Shown: positions 9,009 through 19,530, counted from the stretch's first letter. The stretch is DNA of 64,000 bases from Methyloligella halotolerans (GCF_001708935.1 NZ_MASI01000002.1:186001-250000); one strand, 5' to 3'. A program made the numbers and translations. Notes: generated by a model not told the origin, from the sequence alone.

Positions 9009-10877
9009 TCATCGGATATGGGCGCGCCGGTAACGGTCCAGATCGGTCTCGTCGTCCTCGTCATCGGCAATACCCGGATCGTCGGGCGGCCGCGAAGGGA
9101 CATATTCCTCCCCCGGCGTATTCCGATCGCCCCGATCGACCATACCCTGGGCGGGCAGGTCTCTGCTCAGCTCCGGAGGTTTGGTCTCGGCGGCAGGCTC
9201 CGGGTCGGCATTCTCCGCCGTCGGCTCGGGCTCGCGGTCGCTGACGCCGGCCCACTGGGCGACGATGGGTTCGGGCTCGACGGGCCTGGACTGAGACCCG
9301 GCATCCTTCCGCTTCTCCTCCTCTTCGGCGCGCAGCTCTTCCTCTGTCGGCGGGGGCGGCGTTACGACCGGCTGGGCGAAGGATCCCGTCCGAACCTGAT
9401 CCTCGCGGCCCTCGGGGGGCAGGATCTCGGCATGGGGGTGTTCCGGCTCGGCAGGCTCGACGGGCTCCCGGGCTGGGCGGTCCACCACGGGCTTCGGGTC
9501 CGGCGCGGCGGCCGTCTGATGCACCGTATCTCCGGGCGCTTCCTCGGCCGGCGCCGGGCGCTCCTCAATGACGAAGCTCTCGTCGACCTTGCCGATGGCG
9601 TCGACGGGCTGGCGCCACTGGAACGCATCGACCTGGCCGGTGACGGGCGAGACGGGCATCCAACGGTCGGAAATGTAGCCGTCGGCCACCCAGGCACGGT
9701 CGCGGGGCGCGCGCATGGCGCGGGCGAGCCATTCGCGCTCGCGGCCGCGGTCGCCGAACTCGCCGGCTTCGATGCGCGCCATGAGGGCACAGATGCGGGC
9801 GGAGGGCCGGTCCTCGAGATAGGGCTGCAGGCACAGGCGGGCTTCCTCCCACCCTTGCGCCTCGATGGCCGCGTTGGCGATGGCGAGGGGGGCCTCGATA
9901 TCTTCCGGATTATAGGTGGTGAGATACTTCACCCGCTTGAGGCGTTCCTTCGGGGACGCGCCCGGATCGGCATAGGCGTAGACCAGCGCCAGATCCGGAT
10001 GGGGTGAAAGCTTCCAGGTTTTGGCAATCACCTTGCCGGCCCGCTTGGCGTCGCCCTTGGACGCGAGGATCCGGCCGGCGATCTCCGCCGCGGGGATAAG
10101 GTCGGATGCGAGACGGTGGGCCTCGGTCGCCAGAGCGAGAGCTTGGTCGGGATCGACGGATTCGAGCTCGCGGGCCTCGGCAGTGAGCAGCACCGCGCGG
10201 CGGCGAAGCGCGTCCTTGGCATTGATGTGATCGTGCTTGCGGGCGACGGCAAGCGTGCCCAGCGCGCCCTCCCAGTCGGCGCTGCGGGCCTGAAGATCGA
10301 ACAGGGCGTTGACGCTCCAGGCGAGGTTCGGATTGCGCTCGACGGCCTGCTCGACGAAATGGCGTGCGGCCTCCGGATCGTTGCGGCGCTTGGCCTCGAG
10401 GAACAGCCCGCGAAGACCGAGAAGCTCCGTGTCGGGATTGTCGAGCATGGCCTCGAAGGCGCGGCGGGCCGATTCCCGATCGTCTTTCAGCTGCGCCGTC
10501 TGGGCACGCAGGAGCGCGGTGAGCGGCTCGTTGGGCAGGAGACGGCGGGCGGTGGCGGCGTTGTGCTCCGCGCCTGCCCGGTCGCCGATGCCGATGGCGA
10601 GCAAGCCGCCGGTCAGCGCCTCGAAACCGTGGCGGCGGCGGCGCTGCTTCATGCGGGCGGCGATGGCGCCGGGCCTCGTGATCAGGAACGAGAACAAAGC
10701 CCAGATGGCGATGAGCAGCACAGCCGCCAGAATGACGCCGAGGGCTCCCACGAAGGCCGACGTCTCGATCTGATAACCGAACCACTGCAGCTGTATGGTG
10801 CCGGGCTGATCGGCGAGCCATGCAAGACCGAGAGCGGCCAGCGCGACGACAACGATGAAGACGAGAACTCGGATCAT
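9009..10877 (-). CDS. hemY: HemY family protein (membrane-anchored TPR protein of the haem locus)
   Basis: A 622-residue protein with two N-terminal membrane helices (about residues 3-20 and 40-66), as in the HemY N-terminal domain, followed by tetratricopeptide-like helices to about residue 420. Proteobacterial HemY proteins sit in haem-biosynthesis operons but have no known catalytic role and are distinct from protoporphyrinogen oxidase. The last roughly 170 residues are a Pro/Glu/Asp-rich, probably disordered tail (for example PPPPTEEELRAEEEEKRK), longer than in enterobacterial HemY (about 400 aa). It is the last gene of the hemC-hemD-mitofilin-like-hemY run, 59 bases after its neighbour. 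Confidence 0.88.
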   Translation of the reverse strand: MIRVLVFIVVVALAALGLAWLADQPGTIQLQWFGYQIETSAFVGALGVILAAVLLIAIWALFSFLITRPGAIAARMKQRRRRHGFEALTGGLLAIGIGDRAGAEHNAATARRLLPNEPLTALLRAQTAQLKDDRESARRAFEAMLDNPDTELLGLRGLFLEAKRRNDPEAARHFVEQAVERNPNLAWSVNALFDLQARSADWEGALGTLAVARKHDHINAKDALRRRAVLLTAEARELESVDPDQALALATEAHRLASDLIPAAEIAGRILASKGDAKRAGKVIAKTWKLSPHPDLALVYAYADPGASPKERLKRVKYLTTYNPEDIEAPLAIANAAIEAQGWEEARLCLQPYLEDRPSARICALMARIEAGEFGDRGREREWLARAMRAPRDRAWVADGYISDRWMPVSPVTGQVDAFQWRQPVDAIGKVDESFVIEERPAPAEEAPGDTVHQTAAAPDPKPVVDRPAREPVEPAEPEHPHAEILPPEGREDQVRTGSFAQPVVTPPPPTEEELRAEEEEKRKDAGSQSRPVEPEPIVAQWAGVSDREPEPTAENADPEPAAETKPPELSRDLPAQGMVDRGDRNTPGEEYVPSRPPDDPGIADDEDDETDLDRYRRAHIR

Positions 10878-10936
10878 TGGCTAAGGATCGTTTGCGCTGG
10901 ATCGATGACGGGGACCTTCGGCATGGGATCACACAC

Positions 10937-12337
10937 TCAAAGGCCGGAAGAGCCGGCGCTGTCGGCCCCGGTCTCAGTGTCGGAGGCATTACCCGCCTCG
11001 GCGGCGGACAGACGTTTCAGGGTGGACTGGGCGTCGGCGCGCGCCTGGGCTGCGGCGAGCCAGTCCTCCATGGCCTGCTTGGGCTCGGATTTCAGGCTTT
11101 CGACCTCGCTTATCGCCTTGGCGAGATCGCCCTCATCGAGAGCGGCCCGGGCGCGGGTCAGGATCGCTTCGGTGCTGTTGCCCTTGCCCGCCCCATCGAG
11201 ACGGCGAACCTTCACCACCGAGCCGGCGCTGGAGAGAAGCGTATCGAAGAAGCCTTCTTCTGCGGGCTCGACCTCGGTCGCGAGCGCCTTGTCGCGTGCC
11301 GGCTCGAAGGCCGTGATGAGCTCGGGCATGGTCGCGATGCCGTCCGCGGCATGGGCCGGCAACGGCGTGAGCTCCGTGCTGGCGGGAGCGATCCCCTTGA
11401 ACTCATCGAGCTCGGACTTATACGGCCCGCCGCTCTGAACGGCAGTGCGAAGATCGGCAAGCGAGGCGGTCATGGCGGCACTGCGCGCTTCGGAGGCGGA
11501 CTGCTTCACCGCTGAGGAGATGTCGGGCAGCTGGTCTTCCAGCTTGGCCACCCGCGTCTTCACGGCATCGAGATCCGCTTCGCCAACGGCATCGGCGGCA
11601 TTCACCTTCGCCTGAGTCTGGGACAGGGTCGCCACTTCGCTCTTCAAGCCGTCGATCTGCTGGCGAAGATCGGCGACCTGTTTCTTGGCCGCGCCACTCT
11701 CCGCTCCGTCGCTGCCGGCCTCGGGAAGCTCGGCCAGACGCTCGTCGATCTTGTTCTCCAACCGCTTCTCGGCATCGCCGATCTGCTGGCTGACGGCTGC
11801 GGCATCGGCGACAGAGCCGCCTTTCTGGGCCTGGTCGGCCATGGAATCGATCGTCGATTCCAGCTTGGCCACGCGATCTTCGAGGCCCGAGAGATCGTTC
11901 CGGGTGACTTCCGCGGCGGGCGGCTTCCGATTTTCCAGCTCAGCCACCCGCGCTTCCAGTTCAGGTGCGGACCTCGTGGCGAGAGAGGGGTAGTAGGTCA
12001 CGGCGAGGAAAAGAGCGACAACGCCGATGACGCCGCCGATCACGCCGGCGAGGACGTGGCTGAGAAATCCGCCGCCGGAACGCGCGGAAGGCGGCACGGC
12101 TTCCCGCTCATGGTCGGACAGTTCGTCCAGTTCTTTCAATTCGGGATCGTCGGAGACGGCATCGCCCGCATCTCCCACGGGCTCCGTCTCGGAGGTCTCG
12201 TCAGAGGCGGCGGCCGCTTGATCGTCGTTGGGCGCCTCCGCTTCGGAGGGCACCTCTTCCGCCGTGCCTTCTATGGTGTGAGCAGGACGCTTGTCGGCGT
12301 CGGTCTCTTTGCTCTTGTCGCCAAAAGGATCGGCCAT
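10937..12337 (-). CDS. Mitofilin/Mic60-like inner-membrane coiled-coil protein (COG4223 type)
   Basis: A 466-residue protein. An acidic, probably disordered N-terminus (about 1-95) precedes one membrane helix (LAGVIGGVIGVVALFLAVTY, about 105-125). A long heptad-rich coiled coil follows (about 135-290), and then the C-terminal helical mitofilin signature region. Alphaproteobacterial homologues next to hem genes are the bacterial relatives of mitochondrial Mic60, which shapes the inner membrane and contacts the outer membrane. The start is ATG 12337 (MADPFGDKS); an in-frame TTG at 12379 immediately abuts the hemD stop and would add 14 residues. It lies between hemD and hemY. Confidence 0.85.
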   Translation of the reverse strand: MADPFGDKSKETDADKRPAHTIEGTAEEVPSEAEAPNDDQAAAASDETSETEPVGDAGDAVSDDPELKELDELSDHEREAVPPSARSGGGFLSHVLAGVIGGVIGVVALFLAVTYYPSLATRSAPELEARVAELENRKPPAAEVTRNDLSGLEDRVAKLESTIDSMADQAQKGGSVADAAAVSQQIGDAEKRLENKIDERLAELPEAGSDGAESGAAKKQVADLRQQIDGLKSEVATLSQTQAKVNAADAVGEADLDAVKTRVAKLEDQLPDISSAVKQSASEARSAAMTASLADLRTAVQSGGPYKSELDEFKGIAPASTELTPLPAHAADGIATMPELITAFEPARDKALATEVEPAEEGFFDTLLSSAGSVVKVRRLDGAGKGNSTEAILTRARAALDEGDLAKAISEVESLKSEPKQAMEDWLAAAQARADAQSTLKRLSAAEAGNASDTETGADSAGSSGL

Positions 12338-12379
12338 AACCCTACCCGCTACTTGCCCCGCGCCTTCGATCTCGTTCAA

Positions 12380-13096
12380 TCAGGAGGATGCCGCCTCCGC
12401 CGCAATGAGCGCAAGGAGTTCTTCCTGGCTCGGCTTCGCGGCCACGCGCAGCTTCAGGCCAAAACCTTCCACATTGGTTGCGACGGCGGACGAAAGGCAA
12501 AAACAGTAAAGAGACGCCAGCTCGGCGGCATTGTTCCTGTTCAGGCGCGCAAATATCTGCGCCGTGCGGGGCGACATGAGGATGACGCCGTCCATGGTCC
12601 GGCCGGCGAGGGCCTCGGCGGCTTCCGGCGTGAGGCTCTTGGCCGGCACCGAGCGATAGAGCACAGGCGCCTCAATATCGAAGTCGTAGCGCTCAAGCGC
12701 CCGCTTCAGATCGAAGGCGAGGGTCTCGCCGGCGAGGTGGATGAGCTTTCCGCCGGCGGGATCGAGATTGTCGACGATGATGCGGGCGAGCTCTTCGCCG
12801 GTGCCCGGACCTTCCGTGACCTGCTCGAACCCCATGTCGCGCGCCATAGCGGCCGTGCCGGCTCCCACCGCAAGGAGCGGAAGCCGCAGGGCGACATCGC
12901 GCTGGGAGAGCCTGGCCAGCGCGCGCAGGCCGTTGCGGCTGGTGGCGATCAGCGCCTGCGCCCGGTACAGATCCATCGGAGGGCCCAGAAACTCGATTTC
13001 GAGCAGCGGAGAGACGACGGGCTGGTGCCCATGTTCCCGCAAGAGAGCCGCCTGAATCTCGGCGTCCGATTCCGGCCTGGTCACGAGCAGGCGCAT
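12380..13096 (-). CDS. hemD: Uroporphyrinogen-III synthase
   Basis: A 238-residue HemD-type protein, which cyclises hydroxymethylbilane to uroporphyrinogen III with inversion of ring D. It starts MRLLVTRPE, the family's typical first strand, and contains LIATSRNGLRAL and the second-domain motif LMSPRTAQIF. The start is fixed by context: ATG 13096 overlaps the hemC stop by one base (TGATG), indicating translational coupling. The open frame further upstream lies over hemC and is not coding. Confidence 0.9.
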   Translation of the reverse strand: MRLLVTRPESDAEIQAALLREHGHQPVVSPLLEIEFLGPPMDLYRAQALIATSRNGLRALARLSQRDVALRLPLLAVGAGTAAMARDMGFEQVTEGPGTGEELARIIVDNLDPAGGKLIHLAGETLAFDLKRALERYDFDIEAPVLYRSVPAKSLTPEAAEALAGRTMDGVILMSPRTAQIFARLNRNNAAELASLYCFCLSSAVATNVEGFGLKLRVAAKPSQEELLALIAAEAASS

Positions 13097-14019
13097 CAGT
13101 CGAGGTCTACCAGGAAGTCCGGCCCAGCCCGCTCCAGAAGCTCCGCCGCGGCGTCGGTGCCGAGGGCAGCGGCATGGATGTGCTCGCCTTCCCGGGAGGT
13201 TTCGAACCACTCGGAGCCGTCAGGCTTCAGGATCATGCCCCGAAAGGTGATCCGATCTCCATCCAGCTCGGCGAGACCGGCGATCGGCGTGCGGCATGAG
13301 CCGTCGAGCCTTGCCAGAAAGGCACGCTCGCAGGATATCGCGATCTCGGTCGGCCGGTGGTGAAGCGGCTTCAACCAGTCGATCACCTCCTGATCTTCGC
13401 TGCGGCAGGCGACACCGAGCGCCCCCTGTCCGACGGCGGGGAGCATCTCTTCAGGCTCGATGACGGCGGTGGCATGCCGGGTCAGCTCCAAGCGCGTCAG
13501 GCCGGCATAGGCAAGGAGGGTGGCGTCCGCCTTCTCCTCCTCCAGCTTGCGCAGCCTGGTCTGGACGTTGCCCCGGAACGTCTCGACCCTCAGATCGGGC
13601 CGTATGCGCTTGACCTGGGCCTGGCGCCGAAGGCTCGCCGTGCCGACCAGCGCGCCTTCGGGCAGATCCTGAAGAGTCCTGGCCTTATGGCTGATGAACG
13701 CGTCGCGCACATCGCCGCGCTCTGGGATGGCGGCGATGATGGTGCCGGCAGGCAGCTCGGTCGGCAGGTCCTTCATGGAATGAACTGCAAGATCGATGGC
13801 GCCTGTAAGCAAAGCGTCGTCGATTTCCTTGGTGAACAGGCCCTTGCCACCGAATTCGCGCAGAGGCTTGTCCTTGATGCGATCGCCGGCGGTGGAGAAA
13901 ACGTCGACGTCGATGTCGCCGGAAAAACCGCCGGACTTGAGCAGATCGCGCACATGCTCCGCCTGCCACAGAGCGAGCGGGCTTCCGCGGGTGCCGATAT
14001 GAAGGGTGCGATGGGTCAT
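13096..14019 (-). CDS. hemC: Hydroxymethylbilane synthase (porphobilinogen deaminase)
   Basis: A 307-residue enzyme that polymerises four porphobilinogen units into hydroxymethylbilane in haem and cobalamin-precursor synthesis. [13 protein letters not shown] opens the protein, and the substrate-binding residues in TASLRR and FRGNVQTRL are present. The dipyrromethane-cofactor cysteine lies in LDGSCRTPI (Cys242). It is first in the hemC-hemD run and diverges from tsaD with only 41 bases between the starts, so the two promoters must overlap. Confidence 0.96.
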   Translation of the reverse strand: MTHRTLHIGTRGSPLALWQAEHVRDLLKSGGFSGDIDVDVFSTAGDRIKDKPLREFGGKGLFTKEIDDALLTGAIDLAVHSMKDLPTELPAGTIIAAIPERGDVRDAFISHKARTLQDLPEGALVGTASLRRQAQVKRIRPDLRVETFRGNVQTRLRKLEEEKADATLLAYAGLTRLELTRHATAVIEPEEMLPAVGQGALGVACRSEDQEVIDWLKPLHHRPTEIAISCERAFLARLDGSCRTPIAGLAELDGDRITFRGMILKPDGSEWFETSREGEHIHAAALGTDAAAELLERAGPDFLVDLD

Positions 14020-14060
14020 TCGTTCTTCAATCGAAACGCGGCTGCGGTGTAAAGAGGCCT

Positions 14061-15149
14061 ATGACGAAAAGCGTGAACCAATTGACGGTGCTGGGCATCG
14101 AGACGAGCTGTGACGAAACCGCAGCCGCGGTGGTGCGGCGGGAGAGCGACGGCAGCGCGGCCATCCTCTCCAATGTGGTGCGCGACCAGCTGGATCTCCA
14201 CCGGCGGTACGGCGGCGTGGTCCCGGAGATCGCGGCGCGCGCCCATGTGGAGCTGCTGGACGCCGCTATCGCCCAGGCCCTGGACGACGCCGGGCTGACT
14301 TTCGAAGAGATCGATGCGGTGGCGGCCACGGCGGGGCCCGGGCTGATCGGCGGGCTGATCGTCGGCGTGGTGACGGGCAAGGCCATCGCGCTCGCCCGGG
14401 GGCTGCCTTTCGTCGCGGTCAATCACCTGGAAGCCCATGCGCTCACCGCGCGGCTCACGGACGGGATCGGCTTTCCCTATCTGCTGCTGCTTGTCTCCGG
14501 AGGACATACCCAGCTGCTCGCAGTGGAGGGTGTCGGGCGCTATCGCAGGCTCGGGACCACACTGGACGATGCGCTGGGCGAGGCCTTCGACAAGACGGCG
14601 AAGCTGCTGGGGTTGCCCTATCCGGGCGGCCCGGAAGTGGAGAAGCTCGCGAAAGACGGCGATGCGAGCATTCCCCTACCCCGGCCGATGCTCGGACGGG
14701 CAGAGCCGCATTTCTCCCTGGCCGGGCTGAAGACCGCCGTGCGTCAGGCCGCGCAGCAGCGGGCGCCGCTTTCCGACCAGGTGGTTGCGGATCTGTGCGC
14801 AAGCTTCCAAGAGGCGGTGGCGGAGATCATGGTCGACCGGACCGGGCGCGGCATGGCGCTCTATCTGGATCAGTTCGGCGAGGACGCACCACGGCAGCTC
14901 GTGGTGGCCGGCGGCGTCGCAGCCAATCAACGGCTGCGGGAGGCGCTGGACCGGCTGTGCCATGCGCAAGGCTTCACGCTCCATGCGCCGCCGCTTGCGC
15001 TGTGCTCCGACAACGGAGCGATGATCGCCTGGGCGGGGCTGGAGCATTTCGCCCGGGGCGAGCGCGACGACATGACGGCCGAAGCACGGGCGCGATGGCC
15101 GCTCGATCCCGACGCGCCGCCGGCCATCGGCGCCGGGGTCAAGGCGTAG
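14061..15149 (+). CDS. tsaD: tRNA N6-adenosine threonylcarbamoyltransferase
   Basis: A 362-residue Kae1/TsaD protein that, with TsaB and TsaE, transfers threonylcarbamoyl to A37 of ANN-decoding tRNAs. [13 protein letters not shown] is the ASKHA nucleotide motif. The metal-binding HLEAH (His122 and His126) and [11 protein letters not shown] are present, as is the C-terminal [10 protein letters not shown]. It diverges from hemC, and gpsA follows 84 bases downstream on the same strand, a common arrangement in Rhizobiales. The neighbouring tRNA-Thr is coincidental, since that tRNA is about 6 kb away. Confidence 0.96.
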   Translation: MTKSVNQLTVLGIETSCDETAAAVVRRESDGSAAILSNVVRDQLDLHRRYGGVVPEIAARAHVELLDAAIAQALDDAGLTFEEIDAVAATAGPGLIGGLIVGVVTGKAIALARGLPFVAVNHLEAHALTARLTDGIGFPYLLLLVSGGHTQLLAVEGVGRYRRLGTTLDDALGEAFDKTAKLLGLPYPGGPEVEKLAKDGDASIPLPRPMLGRAEPHFSLAGLKTAVRQAAQQRAPLSDQVVADLCASFQEAVAEIMVDRTGRGMALYLDQFGEDAPRQLVVAGGVAANQRLREALDRLCHAQGFTLHAPPLALCSDNGAMIAWAGLEHFARGERDDMTAEARARWPLDPDAPPAIGAGVKA

Positions 15150-15233
15150 CGCCGCCTCTGGTCCCGGACGGACGCGACCGCTACACTCGGCTGCGAGGAA
15201 CGCGCCAAATATGCAAGCAGGGCAAGGAGCAGA

Positions 15234-16229
15234 ATGAACCTTCAGTCAGCCGGCATCGTGGGGGCGGGCGCCTGGGGCTGCGCTCTGGCCCAGACGGCGC
15301 GGCGCGCCGGGCGGGACGTGACGATCTGGGGCTACGAGCCGAGCGTCGTCGACGAGATCAACGAGAGCCACCGGAACAGCGCCTATCTCCCGGACGTCGT
15401 GCTGGACGATGACATCCGCGCCACGACGAGCTTGAAGGACGTTGCGGCGTGCGACGTGATCCTGCTGGTGACGCCGGCCCAGCACGTGCGCTCGATCGCC
15501 GGCGAGCTCGCTTTTCACCTGCGGCCCGACCAGATCCTCATCATCTGCGCCAAGGGGCTGGAACAGCAGACAGGCAAGCTTTTGTCGGAGGTGGTCGGCG
15601 AAGTGGCGCCCGCTGCCGAGATCGGCGCGCTTTCCGGGCCTGGCTTCGCCGACGAGATCGCCCGCGGCCTTCCCTCCGCCGTCACTCTCGCCATGGCGGG
15701 CGAGAATGAGGCGGCAGAGCTCGCGCAGACCTTCAGCCATCCCTCCTTCCGGTGCTATGCCAGCGCAGACGTGATCGGGGCGCAGCTCGGCGGCGCCGTG
15801 AAGAACGTGCTGGCGATCGCGGCGGGCATCGTTCAGGGCAAAGGACTCGGCGCTTCGGCCCATGCGGCGCTGGTGACCCGGGGATTTGCGGAGCTGACCC
15901 GGCTCGGCATCGCCCTCGGGGCGAAGCGGGAGACCATGGCCGGGCTTTCGGGGCTCGGCGATCTGATCCTGACCTGCGGAAGCGCCGCGTCGCGCAATAT
16001 GTCGCTCGGCATCGCACTCGGGCAAGGCCGCACTCTGGGCGACGTGCTGAAAAGCCGGAGTTCGGTGACGGAGGGGGTGTTCACCGCCGGTGCGGTGGTC
16101 GAGATCGCCGCCGCCAAGGGGATCGACATGCCGATCTGCCATTCGGTGCATGGGGTGATCGCCGGGCTGCAGACCGTGGACGAAGCGATCGAAGGGCTGC
16201 TGTCACGGCCGTTGCGGTCGGAAGGATAA
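15234..16229 (+). CDS. gpsA: Glycerol-3-phosphate dehydrogenase [NAD(P)+]
   Basis: A 331-residue enzyme that reduces dihydroxyacetone phosphate to sn-glycerol-3-phosphate for phospholipid synthesis. The N-terminal dinucleotide motif is GAGAWGCALAQ (about residues 10-20). The catalytic lysine lies in GGAVKNVLAIAAG and the substrate loop in LSGLGDLILTC. AAGNxxS-type residues further on fit the family. The start ATG 15234 is preceded by AAGGAGCAG. It is followed closely (37 bases) by the YciI gene. Confidence 0.96.
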   Translation: MNLQSAGIVGAGAWGCALAQTARRAGRDVTIWGYEPSVVDEINESHRNSAYLPDVVLDDDIRATTSLKDVAACDVILLVTPAQHVRSIAGELAFHLRPDQILIICAKGLEQQTGKLLSEVVGEVAPAAEIGALSGPGFADEIARGLPSAVTLAMAGENEAAELAQTFSHPSFRCYASADVIGAQLGGAVKNVLAIAAGIVQGKGLGASAHAALVTRGFAELTRLGIALGAKRETMAGLSGLGDLILTCGSAASRNMSLGIALGQGRTLGDVLKSRSSVTEGVFTAGAVVEIAAAKGIDMPICHSVHGVIAGLQTVDEAIEGLLSRPLRSEG

Positions 16230-16266
16230 GCTCGCAAGGAACGATAAGAAGAGGAGACGAGAGCCG

Positions 16267-16557
16267 ATGCTCTACGCAGTGATCTGCACCGACAAGCCGG
16301 GGAGCCTGCCGCTGCGGCAGGAAAAGCGCCCCGACCATCTGGCCCATCTGCAAGGCCTGGGAGACAAGCTGGCGCTGGCGGGCCCTTTCACCGAGGACGA
16401 CGGTGTCACCATGAACGGCAGCCTGGTGGTGATCGAGGCAGAGTCGGCAGAAGAAGCGCGAGCGCTGGCCGAAAAAGATCCGTTCTTCGTGCACGGCGTG
16501 TTCGAGAAGATCGAGATCCGTCCCTGGAAGTGGACGCTCAACAATCCGAACGGCTGA
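16267..16557 (+). CDS. YciI family protein
   Basis: A 96-residue single-domain YciI protein (ferredoxin-like alpha-beta fold). HLAHLQGLGDKLALAGPF carries the conserved His of the family, and the end KWTLNNPNG is typical of the alphaproteobacterial group. YciI domains bind small ligands and a few act as enzymes; the substrate of this one is unknown. Its strict position between gpsA and the EVE gene (4-base gap to the latter) suggests co-transcription. The upstream AGAGGAGACGAG is a good ribosome-binding site. Confidence 0.88.
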   Translation: MLYAVICTDKPGSLPLRQEKRPDHLAHLQGLGDKLALAGPFTEDDGVTMNGSLVVIEAESAEEARALAEKDPFFVHGVFEKIEIRPWKWTLNNPNG

Positions 16558-16561
16558 CCCG

Positions 16562-16993
16562 ATGGCATATTGGCTTTTCAAATCGGAGCCGGGCACCTGG
16601 TCTTGGGACGACCAGAAGGCGGCTGGCGCAAAGGGCACGGAATGGGATGGAGTCCGGAACTATCAGGCGCGCAATTTCATGCGCGACATGAAGGTCGGCG
16701 ATCTCGGATTCTTCTATCACTCGGTGAAGGAGAAGCAGGTGGTCGGCATCGTGAAAGTGAGCGCGGAGGCGCATCCGGATTCGACCGACGACACGGGAAA
16801 ATGGGAGTGCGTCGACCTCGTCGAGGTCTGCGATCTCGCCAACCCGGTGCATCTCGACGAGATCAAGAACGAGCCGAAACTCCAAGAAATGGTGCTCGTG
16901 AACAATTCTAGGCTTTCAGTCCAGCCCGTTTCGGCTCAAGAATGGGAGATCGTCTGCCGGATGGGCGGCCTGAAGAAGCTGCCGAAGTCGTGA
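16562..16993 (+). CDS. EVE domain-containing protein (thymocyte nuclear protein 1-like)
   Basis: A 143-residue protein that is one EVE domain, a PUA-like fold which in eukaryotic and bacterial relatives reads modified bases. MAYWLFKSEPGTWSWDDQ is the family hallmark start, and GVRNYQARNFMRDM and LGFFYHS are also conserved. The modified base bound by stand-alone bacterial EVE proteins is not settled. It starts 4 bases after the YciI stop, so the two are translated from one message. Confidence 0.9.
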   Translation: MAYWLFKSEPGTWSWDDQKAAGAKGTEWDGVRNYQARNFMRDMKVGDLGFFYHSVKEKQVVGIVKVSAEAHPDSTDDTGKWECVDLVEVCDLANPVHLDEIKNEPKLQEMVLVNNSRLSVQPVSAQEWEIVCRMGGLKKLPKS

Positions 16994-17031
16994 GCCCGCG
17001 GTAGGGGCACAAGGAGACGAGGGAGGATACT

Positions 17032-17421
17032 ATGTCGGTGAACATCCTCGCGGTTGTGAGCGCCGCGGTCGCCGGCTTTCTGATCGGATGGGGCTGGTAC
17101 GCCCTATTCGGCAAGGTCTGGCAGCGCGGCGTCGGCGATCTCGAGCTGCAGCACAGGCCGGCTCCCTATGTCTTCGCGGCTGTCGCCAATCTGCTGATGG
17201 CGGTGATCTTCTCGGGCGTTCTGTTCCATACCGGAATGTGGACGATACGTGGCGGCATCATCAGCGCGGCCCTGCTATGGGCCGGCTTCGTGCTCACGAC
17301 GGTGACCGTCAATCAGAGTTTCCAGGGCCGGCCGGCCTCCGTCATAGCGATCGATGCCGGCCACTGGCTCGTGGTGATGGTGGCGATCGGCGGGATCCTC
17401 GGCGGGTTCGGCCCAGCCTAA
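17032..17421 (+). CDS. DUF1761 family membrane protein
   Basis: A 129-residue membrane protein with about four hydrophobic helices, beginning NILAVVSAAVAGFLIGWGWY, where FLIGWxWY and ALFGKVW are characteristic of DUF1761. The function is unknown. It is 38 bases downstream of the EVE gene on the same strand and has an AGGAG-type site before the ATG. Nothing points to a transport substrate. Confidence 0.78.
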   Translation: MSVNILAVVSAAVAGFLIGWGWYALFGKVWQRGVGDLELQHRPAPYVFAAVANLLMAVIFSGVLFHTGMWTIRGGIISAALLWAGFVLTTVTVNQSFQGRPASVIAIDAGHWLVVMVAIGGILGGFGPA

Positions 17422-17518
17422 GATGCGGAGAAGCATCCGCGGGAGAGCGAGTAGCGGGAAGCGGAAGAACAAAAAATCCGTGCCGCGTAGCGTAAGGTGG
17501 CTTTAGGGAGGCGCCAAA

Positions 17519-19477
17519 ATGACGACGGCGAACAAGATCTACACCGTGCCTGACGAGGTGAAGCAACGCAGCTTCATCGACAAGCACGCCTACCAGTCGA
17601 TGTACCAGGAAAGCGTCGAGAACCCGGAGGGGTTCTGGGGCGAGCACGGTAAGCGGCTGCACTGGATCAAGCCCTACTCCAAGGTGAAGAACACCAGCTT
17701 CGAGTACCCCGACGTCTCGATCAAATGGTACGAGGACGGGGTGCTGAACGTCTCCCAGAATTGCGTCGACCGGCATCTGGAGACCCGCGGCGACCAAACG
17801 GCGATCATCTGGGAGCCGGACGATCCGGAGACGCCCGCGAAGCACATCACCTACAAGCAGCTCCACGAGGAGGTCTGCCGGTTCGCCAACGTGCTGCTCG
17901 CCAACGGCGTGAAGAAGGGCGACACGGTCACAATCTACCTCCCCATGATCCCTGAGGTGGCCTACGCCATGCTGGCCTGCGCGCGGATCGGCGCGGTCCA
18001 CTCGATCGTCTTCGCCGGTTTCTCGGCCGAAAGCCTGGCCGGACGCATCGAGGATTGCGGCTCCAAGGTGGTGATCACCGCCGACGAGGGTCTGCGCGGC
18101 GGCAAGCGGGTGTCCCTGAAGAAGAATGTCGACACGGCGCTCAAGCACGCGCCGGTGGTGGAGAAAGTGATCATCGTCCGCCACACGGGCGGTCTCGATC
18201 CGGAGATGGCGAGCAATCCGGGGATCGACGTGGATTACTCCCGCGCCCGCGAAGAGGTGGCGCCAACCTGCGCGCCTGAGGAGATGAACGCGGAGGATCC
18301 GCTGTTCATCCTCTACACGTCAGGATCGACAGGTAAGCCCAAGGGCGTGCTGCACACGACGGGCGGCTATCTCGTCTATGCGTCGATGACCCACCAATAC
18401 GTCTTCGATTATCACGACGGCGACGTCTACTGGTGCACGGCCGATGTCGGCTGGGTCACGGGCCACAGCTACATCGTCTATGGGCCGCTCGCCAATGGCG
18501 CGACCACGCTGATGTTCGAAGGCGTTCCGAGCTATCCCGATGCGGCCCGCTTCTGGCAGGTCGTCGACAAGCACGACGTCAACATCTTCTACACGGCGCC
18601 GACCGCCATCCGCGCGCTCATGGGCGCGGGGGACAAGTTCCTTGACGGCACCTCCCGCAAGTCGCTCCGGCTGCTTGGGTCCGTGGGCGAGCCGATCAAT
18701 CCGGAAGCTTGGGATTGGTATTACGAGAAGGTCGGCGAGGAGCGCTGCCCCATCGTCGATACGTGGTGGCAGACGGAAACCGGCGGCATCCTCATCACGC
18801 CACTCCCCGGCGCCACGGATCTGAAAGCGGGCTCCGCCACCCTGCCCTTCTTCGGCGTGCAACCTGCGCTGATGGATGCGGACGGCAACGTCCTGGATGG
18901 TCCGGCTTCCGGAAACCTCGTGATCCTCGACTCCTGGCCGGGCCAGATGCGCACGATCTTCGGCGACCACGAGCGGTTCGTGGAGACCTACTTCTCGGCC
19001 TATAAGGGCAAATACTTCACGGGCGACGGCTGCCGGCGCGACGACGACGGCTATTACTGGATCACCGGGCGCGTGGACGACGTGATCAACGTCTCCGGCC
19101 ACCGGATGGGAACGGCCGAGGTGGAATCCGCGCTGGTGTCCCATCCAAAAGTCTCCGAAGCCGCGGTCGTGGGCTACCCCCACGATATCAAGGGGCAAGG
19201 CATCTATTGCTATGTGACCCTGATGGAGGGCGAAGTGAGCTCCGACGAGCTTCGGCTGGAGCTCCGCAAATGGGTGCGCGAGGAAATCGGGCCGATCGCC
19301 TCGCCGGATAAGATCCAGTTCGCGCCAGGCCTGCCCAAGACCCGGTCCGGAAAGATCATGCGGCGTATCCTGCGCAAGATCGCCGAGGACGATTTCTCGA
19401 ATCTCGGCGACACCTCGACGCTTGCGGATCCGGGCGTGGTCGACGATCTGGTCGAGAACCGGCAACACAAGGCGTAA
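17519..19477 (+). CDS. acs: Acetyl-coenzyme A synthetase
   Basis: A 652-residue AMP-forming acetate:CoA ligase, full length for Acs. The P-loop-like [12 protein letters not shown] lies near residue 263, WWQTETGG near 415, and the acetylatable lysine is in TRSGKIMRR near residue 610, the usual site of reversible protein acetylation. It activates acetate and recycles acetate or acetaldehyde-derived carbon, which would fit the ethanolamine lyase genes 35 kb away, although no shared regulation is visible. The ribosome-binding site AGGGAGG precedes ATG 17519. Confidence 0.97.
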   Translation: MTTANKIYTVPDEVKQRSFIDKHAYQSMYQESVENPEGFWGEHGKRLHWIKPYSKVKNTSFEYPDVSIKWYEDGVLNVSQNCVDRHLETRGDQTAIIWEPDDPETPAKHITYKQLHEEVCRFANVLLANGVKKGDTVTIYLPMIPEVAYAMLACARIGAVHSIVFAGFSAESLAGRIEDCGSKVVITADEGLRGGKRVSLKKNVDTALKHAPVVEKVIIVRHTGGLDPEMASNPGIDVDYSRAREEVAPTCAPEEMNAEDPLFILYTSGSTGKPKGVLHTTGGYLVYASMTHQYVFDYHDGDVYWCTADVGWVTGHSYIVYGPLANGATTLMFEGVPSYPDAARFWQVVDKHDVNIFYTAPTAIRALMGAGDKFLDGTSRKSLRLLGSVGEPINPEAWDWYYEKVGEERCPIVDTWWQTETGGILITPLPGATDLKAGSATLPFFGVQPALMDADGNVLDGPASGNLVILDSWPGQMRTIFGDHERFVETYFSAYKGKYFTGDGCRRDDDGYYWITGRVDDVINVSGHRMGTAEVESALVSHPKVSEAAVVGYPHDIKGQGIYCYVTLMEGEVSSDELRLELRKWVREEIGPIASPDKIQFAPGLPKTRSGKIMRRILRKIAEDDFSNLGDTSTLADPGVVDDLVENRQHKA

Positions 19478-19530
19478 GGAGCGGCTTTCTGCGCCTCCGT
19501 GCTTGGCGCATATCTTGCCAAGTAACAGGC

